Of a stretch of DNA of 64,000 nt, positions 15,518 through 27,617 are shown one piece after another. The DNA is from Aquimonas voraii (lineage in GTDB: Bacteria > Pseudomonadota > Gammaproteobacteria > Xanthomonadales > Xanthomonadaceae), in contig NZ_FNAG01000001.1 of NCBI RefSeq assembly GCF_900101825.1, positions 1-64,000 on the forward strand, given 5' to 3'. Made by a program: the position numbers and the translations under genes. The notes beneath the pieces were generated by a model that was not told the origin of the DNA, searched no databases, and saw only the letters and a list, made by a program, of their open reading frames with translations. Position 1 is the stretch's first letter, and the number at the start of each line of letters is the position of its first letter.

Positions 15518-18061
15518 TCAGTTTTCCGGAGCCTCGAAGCCATTGGCGAACAGGCGCAGCGGCAGGCTGCGGGCGCTGGCGCTGTTGTTGCTGTCGACGA
15601 GATCGCGGCTGAAGCCGGCGGGATCCAGCACCAGGCTGGCGCTGGCTTCGATCTGCGCCGGAGGTGCCGCGCTGACATCGCCGCTCAGCTCGATCTGCAG
15701 GCTGCCGCCCGCCGCCAGCGCGGGAATCTGCAGATCGGGCGCGCCGCTGCCGCTGGCCGCAGGGCAGGCAGCACCGCTGCAGGTCCAGGCGAGGTTCTGG
15801 AGTCCCACAGGCGCCGCTGCCTGCAGGCGTAGCGCGTAGGAGATGTCCGGTCCGGCGTTCTGTGCGGTGATGCGGAAGCGCAGGCTGCCCTCCGGCAGAT
15901 AAAGCGGATCCAATGCGCTGACGCTGAGCGAGGGATCGGAGGGCGAAAGCAGGCGCAGCGGCGCACTGTCGCTGCTGTTGCCGAAGTCGGCATTGGTCGA
16001 GGTGAAGCTGGCGGTGATTGCATAGTCGCCGACGGCCGCGATCGCTCCGAAGTCGATGCTGCACGATTGTGTGCCCTCCACACTCACCGGCGCCGAGCAT
16101 GACAGCGTGCTTGCGCCGTTCACCGCGCTGACCGAGTAGGTCCCCGAGGGCGCGCCGGCGCCGTCTTCAATCACATTCAGCAAGGCGCTGAACGCGATAC
16201 TTGCGCCACGATCACGCGGGCTGGCGACCGGATCGAGCGCGAGGCTGGTTCGGAAAGGGGGCTGGATCAGCAGGCTGTAGGCGCGGGTCTCGCTGAACGG
16301 CCCGCCCAGCGCGGCACTGCTGCTGTCGGTGACTCGCACGCTGAAACTGAAGCTGCCAAACGCGCCGGGCGTGCCCGCGAGCAGACCGTTGCCGCCCAGC
16401 GTGAGCCCCGGCGGCAGGCTGCCGCCCGCCAGGCTGTAGCTGAGCGGCAGAGTGGCTCCGGTGGCGGCGGTGTCGAACAGTTGACTGTAGGGTGCGCCGA
16501 TCTGGCCCTCGGGCAGGCTGGCCGGCTGCAGCCGCAGGTCGGGCTTCACCTGCACGATTGCGCTGCCGAAGCTCTCGGCAAAGCCCGGCGCGCCGTTGTA
16601 GCGCGCCCGCAGGAGCCGCGGACCCACGACCGTCGCGGTAAGGCTGCAGCTGCCGGCGCCTGCGCTGAGCGTGGCGGTGCAGCTGTTGCCCTGGTCGTCG
16701 CGGATGAGGACGTCGCCTGGCACCGGCGTCGTGCCGGCGGCCACGCGGGTCGTCACGCTGTAGCTCTCGCCAATCCGCACGGCTTGAGCGGGCAGATCGA
16801 TGAGCGACAGGGAAGTCTCCCTATTCTGGAAAGCGTAGACGGTGCCGGCGTAAGTGGCCGCGCCGCTGCTGGCCCCCGGTGCGCCGCCAATCGCGAAGTC
16901 GGTCGCCTGTGTGACCGAGTAGCCAATCTGCGCTTCCTGCTCACCGTCGACGGCCACGAGTCTCTGGTTGAGCGTCCACGCGCCTTCCTCGAAGAGATAG
17001 CTCTCCAAGCTGCCCTGCAGGATGTTGTCACCGATCTGGTCGCCCGCCAGCCCGGCCAGCAGGCGCGGCCCTCGCAGGGCGAGGCTGAATCCGAATTGCG
17101 CTGACGCGGATCCGGCTGCGCTGCGCAGGCTGCCGACCGGCGACCACGTTTGGCCGACGCGGCGGTAGGTCTCGATGATGCCGCCCCCGCTGCCCTGCAC
17201 CGCGGCCGCAAAGGGCGCCGACGCGGCGGCCAGATCGCCGCTCACTGCCACCGCCGAACCGAAGCTTTCCCCAGGCTGCGCGCCGGATCGCGCGAGGCGC
17301 GCCTGCTGCGACCAGCTTCCGCCGTTGCGTGAGTAGACATAGACAATCCCCTGCGAGCTGACCTCCTGGGCCTTGCCCGGCGCGCCGATGATCAGGGTGT
17401 CCGCCTCGATGGCCACTGCCTGGCCGAAGCGGTCGTTGGCTGCAGCATCTGCGGCCTGCAGTCGTGCGCTCTGGGTCCAGGTGCCGCCCGACGCTGTGAA
17501 CAGATACACCGCGCCCCGTCCGCCGTTGTGGTTGGGAGCCGCTGCTGCCAGCGTGGTTCCATCGAAGCTCAGCGCAGCGCCAAAGCGCGCGTTCTGCAGT
17601 GGGTCTGAAGGTAGGAGCTTTGCGAATTGCGACCAGCTGGCTCCGTTTCGCTGGAACAGGTAGACCGCGCCTCGCGCTGACTGATGATCCGGGGCACCCA
17701 CCGCCGCGATGTCGCCCGACAGCGCGACCGCCTCGCCGAAGTAGTCGAAGTTCACTCCGTCTGCCGGCGTGATCTTGGCCTCCTGCTGCCACTGCGCGCC
17801 ATCGAAACCCTGCACGTAGGCGGCGCCCGTCGTCAGAGTCACCCCGTTGAACTCATAGGGCATGCCCACCAGCACCCGGTTGCCGGAGGCGGAAACGCTC
17901 CAACCGTAGTAGCTCTCGCGCTTCGGGTCGGCAGGAGCGAGTCGAACGCCGCTGAGGTAGCTCTTCGCTCCGACACCTGGGTCCGCCGGTGCGGGTTCCG
18001 CCGCGAGGCCGACAGCAAGCGCGATCAGGGCCACACTCCAGACCAGGTTCAGGACTCGCAT
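15518..18061 (-). CDS. Secreted FG-GAP repeat protein with Ig-like domains and a FANGFE C-terminus
   Basis: 847 residues from the ATG at 18059-18061. Signal peptide (MRVLNLVWSVALIALAVGLA), then about six FG-GAP/beta-propeller repeats (units such as FGEAVALSGDIAAVGAP and GAVYLFQRNG), an Ig-like domain region, a putative-Ig (He_PIG) segment with LPPGLTLGGNGLLAGTP, and CARDB-type tail repeats. It is probably exported and extracellular; such propellers often bind ligands or calcium. It ends LFANGFEAPEN, matching the end of the metalloprotease at 49543-50802. No enzyme motif seen. Confidence 0.75.
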   Translation of the reverse strand: MRVLNLVWSVALIALAVGLAAEPAPADPGVGAKSYLSGVRLAPADPKRESYYGWSVSASGNRVLVGMPYEFNGVTLTTGAAYVQGFDGAQWQQEAKITPADGVNFDYFGEAVALSGDIAAVGAPDHQSARGAVYLFQRNGASWSQFAKLLPSDPLQNARFGAALSFDGTTLAAAAPNHNGGRGAVYLFTASGGTWTQSARLQAADAAANDRFGQAVAIEADTLIIGAPGKAQEVSSQGIVYVYSRNGGSWSQQARLARSGAQPGESFGSAVAVSGDLAAASAPFAAAVQGSGGGIIETYRRVGQTWSPVGSLRSAAGSASAQFGFSLALRGPRLLAGLAGDQIGDNILQGSLESYLFEEGAWTLNQRLVAVDGEQEAQIGYSVTQATDFAIGGAPGASSGAATYAGTVYAFQNRETSLSLIDLPAQAVRIGESYSVTTRVAAGTTPVPGDVLIRDDQGNSCTATLSAGAGSCSLTATVVGPRLLRARYNGAPGFAESFGSAIVQVKPDLRLQPASLPEGQIGAPYSQLFDTAATGATLPLSYSLAGGSLPPGLTLGGNGLLAGTPGAFGSFSFSVRVTDSSSAALGGPFSETRAYSLLIQPPFRTSLALDPVASPRDRGASIAFSALLNVIEDGAGAPSGTYSVSAVNGASTLSCSAPVSVEGTQSCSIDFGAIAAVGDYAITASFTSTNADFGNSSDSAPLRLLSPSDPSLSVSALDPLYLPEGSLRFRITAQNAGPDISYALRLQAAAPVGLQNLAWTCSGAACPAASGSGAPDLQIPALAAGGSLQIELSGDVSAAPPAQIEASASLVLDPAGFSRDLVDSNNSASARSLPLRLFANGFEAPEN

Positions 18062-18370
18062 GGACGTCTCCGGGCAGCGGGGGCGCATTGGCGCTGCAAC
18101 CGTCGTGCCGCGATCACGATGACTGAGCCGGCCCCGGCCAGGGCAGCACCGACGAAAGTCCGTCCCGGCCGTGATCACTGGTCGCGAGCCCGGCACAGTT
18201 CCGGAATCGCTGGGCCGGAACTGATCTTCTGCGGACTCGATCTGTCGGCGCGCCCCTTTGGGCGCTCAGCATCGCTGGATTGGTCAGTGCTGTTTTGAGC
18301 CCGCACCGCGCCGCAGCACTCCCGAGGACATGTCCGGTTTCTGGCGCATTTCGCGCTTGCCGCCACCGAT

Positions 18371-18399
18371 TTGTCGCCCCCGCCCGGCGCCCCGATAAT
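18371..18399 (+). promoter_or_regulatory. Sigma-70-type promoter for queA
   Basis: TTGTCG (18371-18376) and GATAAT (18394-18399) are separated by exactly 17 bases, 31 bases before the queA GTG. The rest of 18062-18430 contains no gene; the minus-strand promoter of the FG-GAP gene must also lie there. Confidence 0.65.
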
Positions 18400-18430
18400 G
18401 CGCGGCTGCGCTGCGCCCCAAGAGAAGCCC

Positions 18431-20745
<2,315 letters not shown>

Positions 20746-20841
20746 ATCCTGGGCATCCGGGGGCGCATGGCATAATCCGCGGCTTTGCGGCGGCCAGGAC
20801 GGCTGCGGCAGCCCCCAACCCTTGACGGAGCTTATTGCCCC

Positions 20842-21168
20842 ATGGACTTCCTGATCTCTCCCGCCTTTGCCCAGGCCGCCGGCCCGCAGCCCTCGCCCTG
20901 GTCGCCGCTGATCATGCTGGCGATCTTTTTCGCCGTGTTCTTCTTCCTGGTGATCCGCCCGCAGATGAAGCGTGCCAAGGAACACCGCAACATGGTGTCC
21001 GCGCTCGGCAAGGGCGACGAGGTCATCACTTCGGGTGGCCTGGCCGGTCGCATCGACGATGTCAGCGACAGCTTCATCACCGTCGAAATCGCCAACGGCG
21101 TCTGCGTGAAGGTGCAGAAGCAGGCCGTCACCGCGGTGCTGCCCAAGGGCACGCTGAAGTCCGCGTAA
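20842..21168 (+). CDS. yajC: Preprotein translocase subunit YajC
   Basis: 108 residues from the ATG at 20842. A periplasmic start, one membrane helix (LIMLAIFFAVFFFLVIRPQMKR) and a cytoplasmic KOW-like domain (GDEVITSGGLAGRIDDV). It joins SecDF to the Sec channel. A CATAAT box at 20771-20776, about 65 bases upstream of the start, is a plausible -10, but its -35 is weak. Confidence 0.94.
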   Translation: MDFLISPAFAQAAGPQPSPWSPLIMLAIFFAVFFFLVIRPQMKRAKEHRNMVSALGKGDEVITSGGLAGRIDDVSDSFITVEIANGVCVKVQKQAVTAVLPKGTLKSA

Positions 21169-21234
21169 GCCCCGGCCGCGCTGCCGCCCAATCCTCACGG
21201 CCGCGCAGCCCGCGGCCCTCCCGGGTGAACCCCC

Positions 21235-23121
21235 ATGCTTGATTTTCCCCGCTGGAAGTACGCGCTGGTCGTGCTCGTACTGCTGTTCGCTGTCTTCTAC
21301 TCGCTGCCCAACATCTATCCGCAGGATGCGGCCATCCAGATCAGCGCCAACCGCGGCGCCACTGTCGATGCCGCGCTGGTCGAGCGCGTGCGCGGCGTGC
21401 TGGAAGCCCGCCAGCTCGCACCCAAGGCTTTCGAGCAGCGCGAGGGGCAGGGCGCCACGCCGGCCAGCGTGCTGGTGCGCCTGCCTTCACCCGAGGAGCA
21501 GCTGATCGCCGCCGATGTGGTCCGCAGTGAGTTGGGTGACGGCTATACGGTGGCTCTGAACCTCGCGCCGACGGTGCCGGGCTGGCTGCAGGCGCTGCGT
21601 GCCCGCGCCATGACCTTGGGCCTCGACCTGCAGGGCGGTGTCCACTTCCTGATGGAGGTGGACCAGAACGCCGCGGTGCAGAAGCGCGAGGACGGGTTCG
21701 CCGACGACATCCGTCTGCTGCTGCGCGACGCCAAGCTGCAGTACACCCGCGTCGACCGCACGCCCAACGGCATCGTTGTGAACCTGCGGCGGGCCGAGGA
21801 CCGCGAGGCGGCGTCCGCGGCCATCGCCGCGCGCATCACCGATCTGCTGCTGAGCGAGGGCAGCGAGCCGAACCAGCTGGTCGGCCGCCTGCGTGAGGAG
21901 GTGCTGACCCAGATCATCGCCGACGCGGTGGAACAGAACGTCGGCACCCTGCGCAATCGCATCAACGAGCTGGGCGTGTCCGAGCCGGTGATCACCCGCC
22001 AGGGCGCCAACCGCATCGTGGTGCAGCTGCCGGGCGTGCAGGACACCGCCCAGGCCAAGCGCATCCTCGGCTCCACGGCCACCCTGGAGTACCGGGCCCA
22101 GGTCGATGGCAACCCCATCGAGGCGCGCGACAACGGCCGCATCCCGCCCGAGGCCAAGCTGTACTACACCCGCGAGCTCGGCCCGGACGGCCGGCCGATG
22201 CCGGTGCTGCTGAACAAGCGCGTGATCGCCTCGGGCGACCAGCTGGTCCACGCCGCTTCGCAGATGGACCCGCAGAGCGGCACGCCGGCGGTGTCGGTCA
22301 CGCTGAACGCGGTCGGGGGACAGCGCATGCTGGAGTTCACCCGCGAGAACGTCGGCCGCGGCATGGGCGTGGTCTTCATCGAGCGCCGGCCTGAGACCCG
22401 CACGGTCAACGGCGAGGAAGTGCGCACGGTCCGCGAGACCGAAGAGGTCATCTCGCTTGCCAACATCCAGGGCGTGTTCTCCAACCAGTTCCAGACCACC
22501 GGCCTCAACAGCCCAGAAGAAGCCGCCCAGCTCGCTCTGCTGCTGCGTGCGGGCTCGCTGGCCGCGCCGGTCGACATCGTCGAAGAGCGCGTGGTCGGCC
22601 CCTCGCTGGGTGCGGAAAACATCCGCGCGGGTGCCGAGGCGGTCGTGCTCGGCTTCCTGATGGTCTGCGCGCTGATGATCGTCTACTACAAGGGCTTCGG
22701 CCTGATCTCGGTGTTTGCACTGCTGATAAACCTGCTGCTGCTGGCGGCGGTGCTGAGCGTGGTGGGCGCCACCCTGACCATGCCGGGCATCGCGGGCATC
22801 GTGCTGACGCTGGGCATGGCGATCGACGGCAACGTGCTCATCGCCGAACGCATCCGCGAGGAGCTGCGCGCCGGCAACACGCCGGTCAACTCGATCCTGG
22901 CCGGCTACGAGCGGGCCTGGACGGTCATCCTCGATTCCAACATCACCAAGCTCATCGCCGCCATCGCCCTGTTCTCCTTTGGTTCGGGCCCGGTGCGCGG
23001 CTTTGCGGTGGTGCTGTTCTTCGGCGTGCTGACCTCGATGTTCACTTCGGTGACCGTGAGCCGCGCGGTCGCCACCCTGTTCTACGGCCACGGGCGGAAA
23101 GTCCGCTCGGTTTCGGTCTGA
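21235..23121 (+). CDS. secD: Protein translocase subunit SecD
   Basis: 628 residues. N-terminal helix (about 7-25), a large periplasmic P1 domain containing LGLDLQGGVHFLMEVD (the D1 motif), then five further membrane helices ending AVATLFYGHGR. With SecF it uses the proton gradient to pull proteins through SecYEG. The short 66-base gap after yajC and 21-base gap before secF indicate one operon. Confidence 0.96.
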   Translation: MLDFPRWKYALVVLVLLFAVFYSLPNIYPQDAAIQISANRGATVDAALVERVRGVLEARQLAPKAFEQREGQGATPASVLVRLPSPEEQLIAADVVRSELGDGYTVALNLAPTVPGWLQALRARAMTLGLDLQGGVHFLMEVDQNAAVQKREDGFADDIRLLLRDAKLQYTRVDRTPNGIVVNLRRAEDREAASAAIAARITDLLLSEGSEPNQLVGRLREEVLTQIIADAVEQNVGTLRNRINELGVSEPVITRQGANRIVVQLPGVQDTAQAKRILGSTATLEYRAQVDGNPIEARDNGRIPPEAKLYYTRELGPDGRPMPVLLNKRVIASGDQLVHAASQMDPQSGTPAVSVTLNAVGGQRMLEFTRENVGRGMGVVFIERRPETRTVNGEEVRTVRETEEVISLANIQGVFSNQFQTTGLNSPEEAAQLALLLRAGSLAAPVDIVEERVVGPSLGAENIRAGAEAVVLGFLMVCALMIVYYKGFGLISVFALLINLLLLAAVLSVVGATLTMPGIAGIVLTLGMAIDGNVLIAERIREELRAGNTPVNSILAGYERAWTVILDSNITKLIAAIALFSFGSGPVRGFAVVLFFGVLTSMFTSVTVSRAVATLFYGHGRKVRSVSV

Positions 23122-23142
23122 CGCATCCGACGGAGCCGAGCA

Positions 23143-24117
23143 ATGGAATTCTTCAACCCGAACAGCAATGTCAACTTCATGCGGATCCGCCGCGTCACCA
23201 TCGCGATCTCGGTGGCGTTGATCCTCATCTCGATCGTGGCGCTCGCCACCCGCGGCCTGAACTTCGCGCTGGATTTCACCGGAGGCACCCTGGTGGAAGT
23301 CGAGTTCGCCGAGGCCACCGAGCAGAGCACGGTGAACCAGCGGCTGGAGGCCGCGGGCTTCGAGGGGGCGCTGGTGCAGCGCTTCTCCGGTACCAGCTTC
23401 TCGGTGCGGCTGTCACCCAAGGCCGTGGCCGAGGACGAACAGGCTGCTGCCTCCGACTCCAGCATCGCCGACGGCAATGCGGCCACCGCCGCTCGCGTGC
23501 TCGAGGCCTTGTCGTCGGATGGCGCCAAGGTGGAGATCAAGCGCAGCGAGTTCGTCGGCCCGCAGGTCGGCGCCGAGCTGGCCTACAACGGCATCATCGC
23601 GGTGCTCGTGGTCCTGGCCGGCATCATGATCTACATCGCGATGCGCTTCGAATGGAAGTTCGCGGTCGCCACGGTGGTGGGCGAAGCCCACGACGTGATC
23701 GTGACCCTGGGCTTCTTCGCGATCATGGGCTACGACTTCGACCTGACCGTGCTGGCGGCGATCCTGGCCGTCGATGGCTACTCGGTGAACGACAAGATCG
23801 TCGTCTTCGATCGCGTCCGCGAGCTGTTCCGCGCGACCCGCAAGGACACGCCGGAGGATGTGATCAACCGTTCGATCAACAGCACCCTGTCGCGCACGAT
23901 CATGACTTCGTTGACCACCCTGCTGACCTGTATCGCGCTCTATATCTGGGGCGGCCCGACGCTTGAAGGCTTCGCCCTCGCCCTGATCGTCGGCATCGTG
24001 GTCGGCACGGCCTCCACCATCTTCTTCGCCAGCCCCCTGCTGCTGACGCTGGGCGTGACCAAGGAAGACCTGATGCCGAAGGCCAAGGACGATGCGGAGC
24101 TCAATCGCCGGCCCTGA
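23143..24117 (+). CDS. secF: Protein translocase subunit SecF
   Basis: 324 residues with six membrane helices; the first periplasmic domain has LNFALDFTGGTLVEVEF and the membrane core AILAVDGYSVNDKIVVFDRVRE. Last gene of the sec operon, closed by a strong hairpin 28 bases later. Confidence 0.96.
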   Translation: MEFFNPNSNVNFMRIRRVTIAISVALILISIVALATRGLNFALDFTGGTLVEVEFAEATEQSTVNQRLEAAGFEGALVQRFSGTSFSVRLSPKAVAEDEQAAASDSSIADGNAATAARVLEALSSDGAKVEIKRSEFVGPQVGAELAYNGIIAVLVVLAGIMIYIAMRFEWKFAVATVVGEAHDVIVTLGFFAIMGYDFDLTVLAAILAVDGYSVNDKIVVFDRVRELFRATRKDTPEDVINRSINSTLSRTIMTSLTTLLTCIALYIWGGPTLEGFALALIVGIVVGTASTIFFASPLLLTLGVTKEDLMPKAKDDAELNRRP

Positions 24118-24144
24118 GCGCGCTGGTGGCTCGCTTCAAACAAG

Positions 24145-24168
24145 AAGGGCGCCCTGTTGGGCGCCCTT
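24145..24168 (+). terminator. Rho-independent terminator after secF
   Basis: AAGGGCGCCC pairs with GGGCGCCCTT around a TGTT loop, followed by GTTGTTTGT. Confidence 0.85.
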
Positions 24169-24177
24169 GTTGTTTGT

Positions 24178-24357
24178 GGGGATTCGGGATTCGGGATTGG
24201 GGATTCGCAAGAGCCGGCGCTACTGACGGGATGCGAAGGCCGCGCCTTGTCGGGTGTGCGCAAGAGCTGGCGTCGAGGTGTCGATCCCCAACGAATCCCG
24301 AATCCCGAATCCCGAATCCCGAATCCCGAATCCCGAATCCCGAATCCCCAATCCCGT
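24178..24357. repeat. Inverted pair of GGGATTC heptamer arrays between secF and suhB
   Basis: Forward array 24178-24207 (four units) and inverse array 24292-24357 (nine AATCCC(G/C) units in exact 7-base register), with 84 bases between. The longest array in the window. It lies just past the secF terminator and before the end of suhB. Confidence 0.85.
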
Positions 24358-24383
24358 CGCGGCAAAGCCGCGACCCCCCGCGA

Positions 24384-25184
24384 TCAATCAAACGCCGCCG
24401 CATACCCCGAATTGACCAGCGACTTCTGCACCAGCTCGCTGACCTTGAGGTTGCCGGCCACGATCTGGCCGTACTTGAAGTAGTCGCTGCCGCCGCGGAA
24501 ATCGCAGACGCGGCCGCCGGCCTCGCGCACCAGCAGCACGCCAGCGGCGATGTCCCAGGGCATCACACCGGCTTCGAAGTAGGCGTCGGCGCGGCCGGCG
24601 GCGACATAGGCCAAGTCCAGCGCGGCCGAGCCGGTGCGGCGCACGTCCTCGGCGTCGCGCATCAGTTCGCGCACCGCCTCGAGCTGGGCGCCGATCTTCG
24701 AGCGCTGGCGCGGGGCAAAGCCGGTGATCAGCATCGCGCCGGAGAGATCATTGCGCTGGGCCACGCGGATGCGCTTGTCGTTGAGCACCGCGCCCGAGCC
24801 TTTCACCGCGCTGTAGATCTCGTTGCGCAGCGGGTCGTAGATCACGCCCAATACCGGCTCCTGGTTGTCCAGCAGCGCGATCGACACGCAGAAGTGCGGA
24901 ATGCCGTGCAGGAAGTTGCTGGTGCCGTCCAGCGGATCAATCACCCAGGTGTAGCGGGATTTTCCGGTCTGGCCCGATTCTTCCGCCAGGAAGGCGTGGT
25001 CCGGGAAGGCGCGCTTGAGTTCGCGGATGATCTCGGCTTCGGCCTGGGCATCGACCTCGCTGGCATAATCCTGCTTCGATTTCTCGAAGACGCTCAGGGT
25101 CTCGACGCGGCCGACATGGCGAAGGATCAGGTCGCCGGCACGACGTGCCGCCTTGACCACGACGTTGATCGCGGACTTCTGCAT
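24384..25184 (-). CDS. suhB: Inositol-1-monophosphatase SuhB
   Basis: 266 residues from the ATG at 25182-25184. Motifs: [32 protein letters not shown] and [18 protein letters not shown], the SuhB pattern. In Gammaproteobacteria SuhB also assists rRNA transcription antitermination. Stands alone on the minus strand, divergent from trmJ with about 150 bases between. Confidence 0.9.
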   Translation of the reverse strand: MQKSAINVVVKAARRAGDLILRHVGRVETLSVFEKSKQDYASEVDAQAEAEIIRELKRAFPDHAFLAEESGQTGKSRYTWVIDPLDGTSNFLHGIPHFCVSIALLDNQEPVLGVIYDPLRNEIYSAVKGSGAVLNDKRIRVAQRNDLSGAMLITGFAPRQRSKIGAQLEAVRELMRDAEDVRRTGSAALDLAYVAAGRADAYFEAGVMPWDIAAGVLLVREAGGRVCDFRGGSDYFKYGQIVAGNLKVSELVQKSLVNSGYAAAFD

Positions 25185-25334
25185 ACGCAACTCTCGCTGG
25201 GAAAAGAACGGGCGCGACCAGGCTGGCCGTCCCTGAAGGGCGGGGGAGTGTACTGCAAAGCCCCTGCGCCGTCCCGCCCGCCGGCTGAATCGCCCGTTGC
25301 CAGCCGTGTTCCCCATCCCATTCCAAGGAACCTC

Positions 25335-26195
25335 ATGCTCGACGCCATCGCCATCGTCCTGGTCCGCCCCCAGCACCCCGGCAACATCGGCTCCGCGGCC
25401 CGCGCCATGAAAACCATGGGCCTGTCCGACCTGCGCCTGGTGCAGCCGGACCGCTACCCGGACATCCAGGCGAATGCGCTCGCGGCCGGCGCGGACGATG
25501 TGCTTGAACGCGCGCAGGTGTTCGAGCGTCTGGAAGACGCCATCGCCGACTGCCGGATGGTGATGGGCTCGACCGCACGGCGGCGCGGCGTGCCCCTGCC
25601 CGAGCACGCGCCGCGCGAGGCCGCCCAGGTGGTGCTGGAGAGCGCCCGCAGCGGCCGCGTGGCCCTGCTGTTCGGCTGCGAGCGCGCCTGCCTCACCAAC
25701 GAGGAACTGCAGCACTGCCACGCCGCGGTGCGCATCCCGGCCAACCCCGAGTACAGCTCGCTGAACCTGGCCCAGGCCGTCCAGGTGCTCTGCTACGAGT
25801 TGCGCATGAACCATCTGTTTCCGGTACAGCCGGGCGCGACCTCCGCGACGCAAGCCGCGGCGCCCCCCGCGCTTGCGGCCACGCTGGAGCGCGGTGACGC
25901 GCTGGCCACCCAGGCCCAGGTGGAGCGCTTTTTCGTCCACCTCGACCAGACCCTGCACGACATCGACTTCCACAAGGGCCGTTCGCCCGACGTGGTGATG
26001 CAGCGCCTGCGTCGGGTGTTCCTGCGCGCCGCGCTCGACGAGCGCGAGCTGCGCATCCTGCACGGCATCCTGGCCGACGCGCAGCGCATGGCCGAGCTGG
26101 CACTGAAGTCGGGCCTGCACGTGCCGACCGCGGTGCGACGCGAGGCGGCGCCGGGCGAGCGCCGCGGCGGCGATGAAGGCCCCAACGAAGCATAG
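25335..26195 (+). CDS. trmJ: tRNA (cytidine/uridine-2'-O-)-methyltransferase TrmJ
   Basis: 286 residues from the ATG at 25335. SPOUT methylase motifs: [20 protein letters not shown] (motif 1), [16 protein letters not shown] (motif 2) and [18 protein letters not shown] (motif 3, SAM-binding knot). A C-terminal helical extension ([14 protein letters not shown]) is typical of TrmJ. It methylates position 32 of several tRNAs. Confidence 0.92.
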   Translation: MLDAIAIVLVRPQHPGNIGSAARAMKTMGLSDLRLVQPDRYPDIQANALAAGADDVLERAQVFERLEDAIADCRMVMGSTARRRGVPLPEHAPREAAQVVLESARSGRVALLFGCERACLTNEELQHCHAAVRIPANPEYSSLNLAQAVQVLCYELRMNHLFPVQPGATSATQAAAPPALAATLERGDALATQAQVERFFVHLDQTLHDIDFHKGRSPDVVMQRLRRVFLRAALDERELRILHGILADAQRMAELALKSGLHVPTAVRREAAPGERRGGDEGPNEA

Positions 26196-26230
26196 GGTGG
26201 GCTCTGATCAACCCCGAGCGCTGAGCCAGG

Positions 26231-26557
26231 CATAGGGCGGGCCCTGGCCCACCATGAGCCCGACGCTGGCCCCGGTCCTCGTCCACCCGATTCCGCCGAG
26301 CCCGACACTCGCCGCGGTCTTCGTCTAGCAAATACCGAGGGCATCCTGGCGCGAGGCGCCCGCCGGCACCCCCTTCGCGCTTCGAATCCCGCTCCGTGGG
26401 TCGATGTGGAACGCGGCTTATGAACGCGCAGCGCATGAGGCACGCCGAGGATGGGGAAGCGGTGCCGCGTGGGCATGTGGGTCTGCAGCAGGGCGTGGTC
26501 GACGACGTCGGGCCGCGGCGTAGGTTGAGCCCATGGTGGGCCAGGGCCCACCCTATG
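26231..26557. repeat. Inverted pair of GGTGGGCC palindromic repeats
   Basis: Copy 1 at 26231-26256 (AGGGCGGGCCCTGGCCCACC core) and copy 2, inverted, at 26532-26557. A partial third copy starts at 26191, right at the trmJ stop. The 26196-26650 gap holds no supportable gene. Confidence 0.8.
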
Positions 26558-26650
26558 ACGTTGGATGTGTGCGTCGTGAATCACACGCTGCCCACGGCTG
26601 TCGTTTTTCCATGGCGGCCCACGACTGCCGGTCATTCTTTGCAATCACCG

Positions 26651-27598
26651 ATGCGCGCCTACTACTGCCATCACTTCGTGCTGCCGCTGCCGCCCGAGCA
26701 CCGCTTTCCCATGGACAAGTACCGTCGGCTGTACGAGCGCGTGCGCGGCGTCGAGGGCATCGAGCTGGTCGAGCCCCTGCCGGCCTCGATCGAAGACCTG
26801 CAGCGTGTGCACTGCCACGACTACATCGCGCGCATGCATGAGGGCCGCGCCAGCGACGCCGAACTGCGGCGCATCGGCTTTCCGTGGTCGCCGGCGATGG
26901 TCGAGCGCTCGCGGCGCTCCTCGGGCGGCACCATCGGCGCGCTCACCGCGGCCCTGCGCGGCGATGGCGTCGCGGTGAACCTCGCCGGCGGCACCCACCA
27001 TGCGGCCTTCGATCGCGGTGGCGGCTATTGCGTGTTCAACGACTCGGTGGTCGCCGCCCGCCACGTGCAGGCGGCGGGGCTGGCGGATCGCCTCTTGGTG
27101 GTCGACCTCGATGTGCACCAGGGCGATGGCACCGCGGCGCTGTGCGCGAACGACCCGACGATCTACACCTTCTCGATGCATGCCGCGCGCAATTACCCCG
27201 CGGTCAAGCCGCCCTCGGATCTCGATGTCGCCTTGCCGGACGGCACCGATGACGAGGCCTACCTCGATCTGCTCGACCACCACCTGCCGCGCGCCATCGC
27301 CGCCGCACGCCCGGACGCGCTCATCTATCTCGCTGGCGCCGACCCTTTCGAGGGCGATCGTCTCGGCTTTCTGAAGCTCAGCAAGGCGGGCCTGCGCGAA
27401 CGCGACCAGTGCGTGCTCGACACCTGCCGCCGGCTCGGCCTGCCGCTGTCGATCAGCATGGCCGGCGGTTATGCGAACGACGTCGAGGACATCGTCGATA
27501 TCCACTTCGCGACGGTGCTTGCAGCGCTCGCACAGGCACGCTGCCTTGCAGGAGCGGACGAGCGGCGCGCAGCGGCCGCTACACTGCCGGCCTGCTGA
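26651..27598 (+). CDS. Histone-deacetylase-family protein (class IV / acetoin-utilisation type)
   Basis: 315 residues from the ATG at 26651. The zinc-hydrolase landmarks are there: GGTHHAAFDRGGGYCVFND (the His pair), LVVDLDVHQGDGTA (zinc ligands Asp and His) and LAGADPFEGDRLG (third ligand Asp). The family deacetylates acetyl-lysines or acetylpolyamines; bacterial substrates are mostly unknown. It lies 19 bases before the rhomboid gene, likely co-transcribed. Confidence 0.85.
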   Translation: MRAYYCHHFVLPLPPEHRFPMDKYRRLYERVRGVEGIELVEPLPASIEDLQRVHCHDYIARMHEGRASDAELRRIGFPWSPAMVERSRRSSGGTIGALTAALRGDGVAVNLAGGTHHAAFDRGGGYCVFNDSVVAARHVQAAGLADRLLVVDLDVHQGDGTAALCANDPTIYTFSMHAARNYPAVKPPSDLDVALPDGTDDEAYLDLLDHHLPRAIAAARPDALIYLAGADPFEGDRLGFLKLSKAGLRERDQCVLDTCRRLGLPLSISMAGGYANDVEDIVDIHFATVLAALAQARCLAGADERRAAAATLPAC

Positions 27599-27617
27599 TC
27601 CGCCCGCCGGAGCCCTG

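Noticed and set aside
24292-24357. Tandem array taken as a CRISPR
   Set aside because: Units are seven bases with no spacers, and no cas genes are near.
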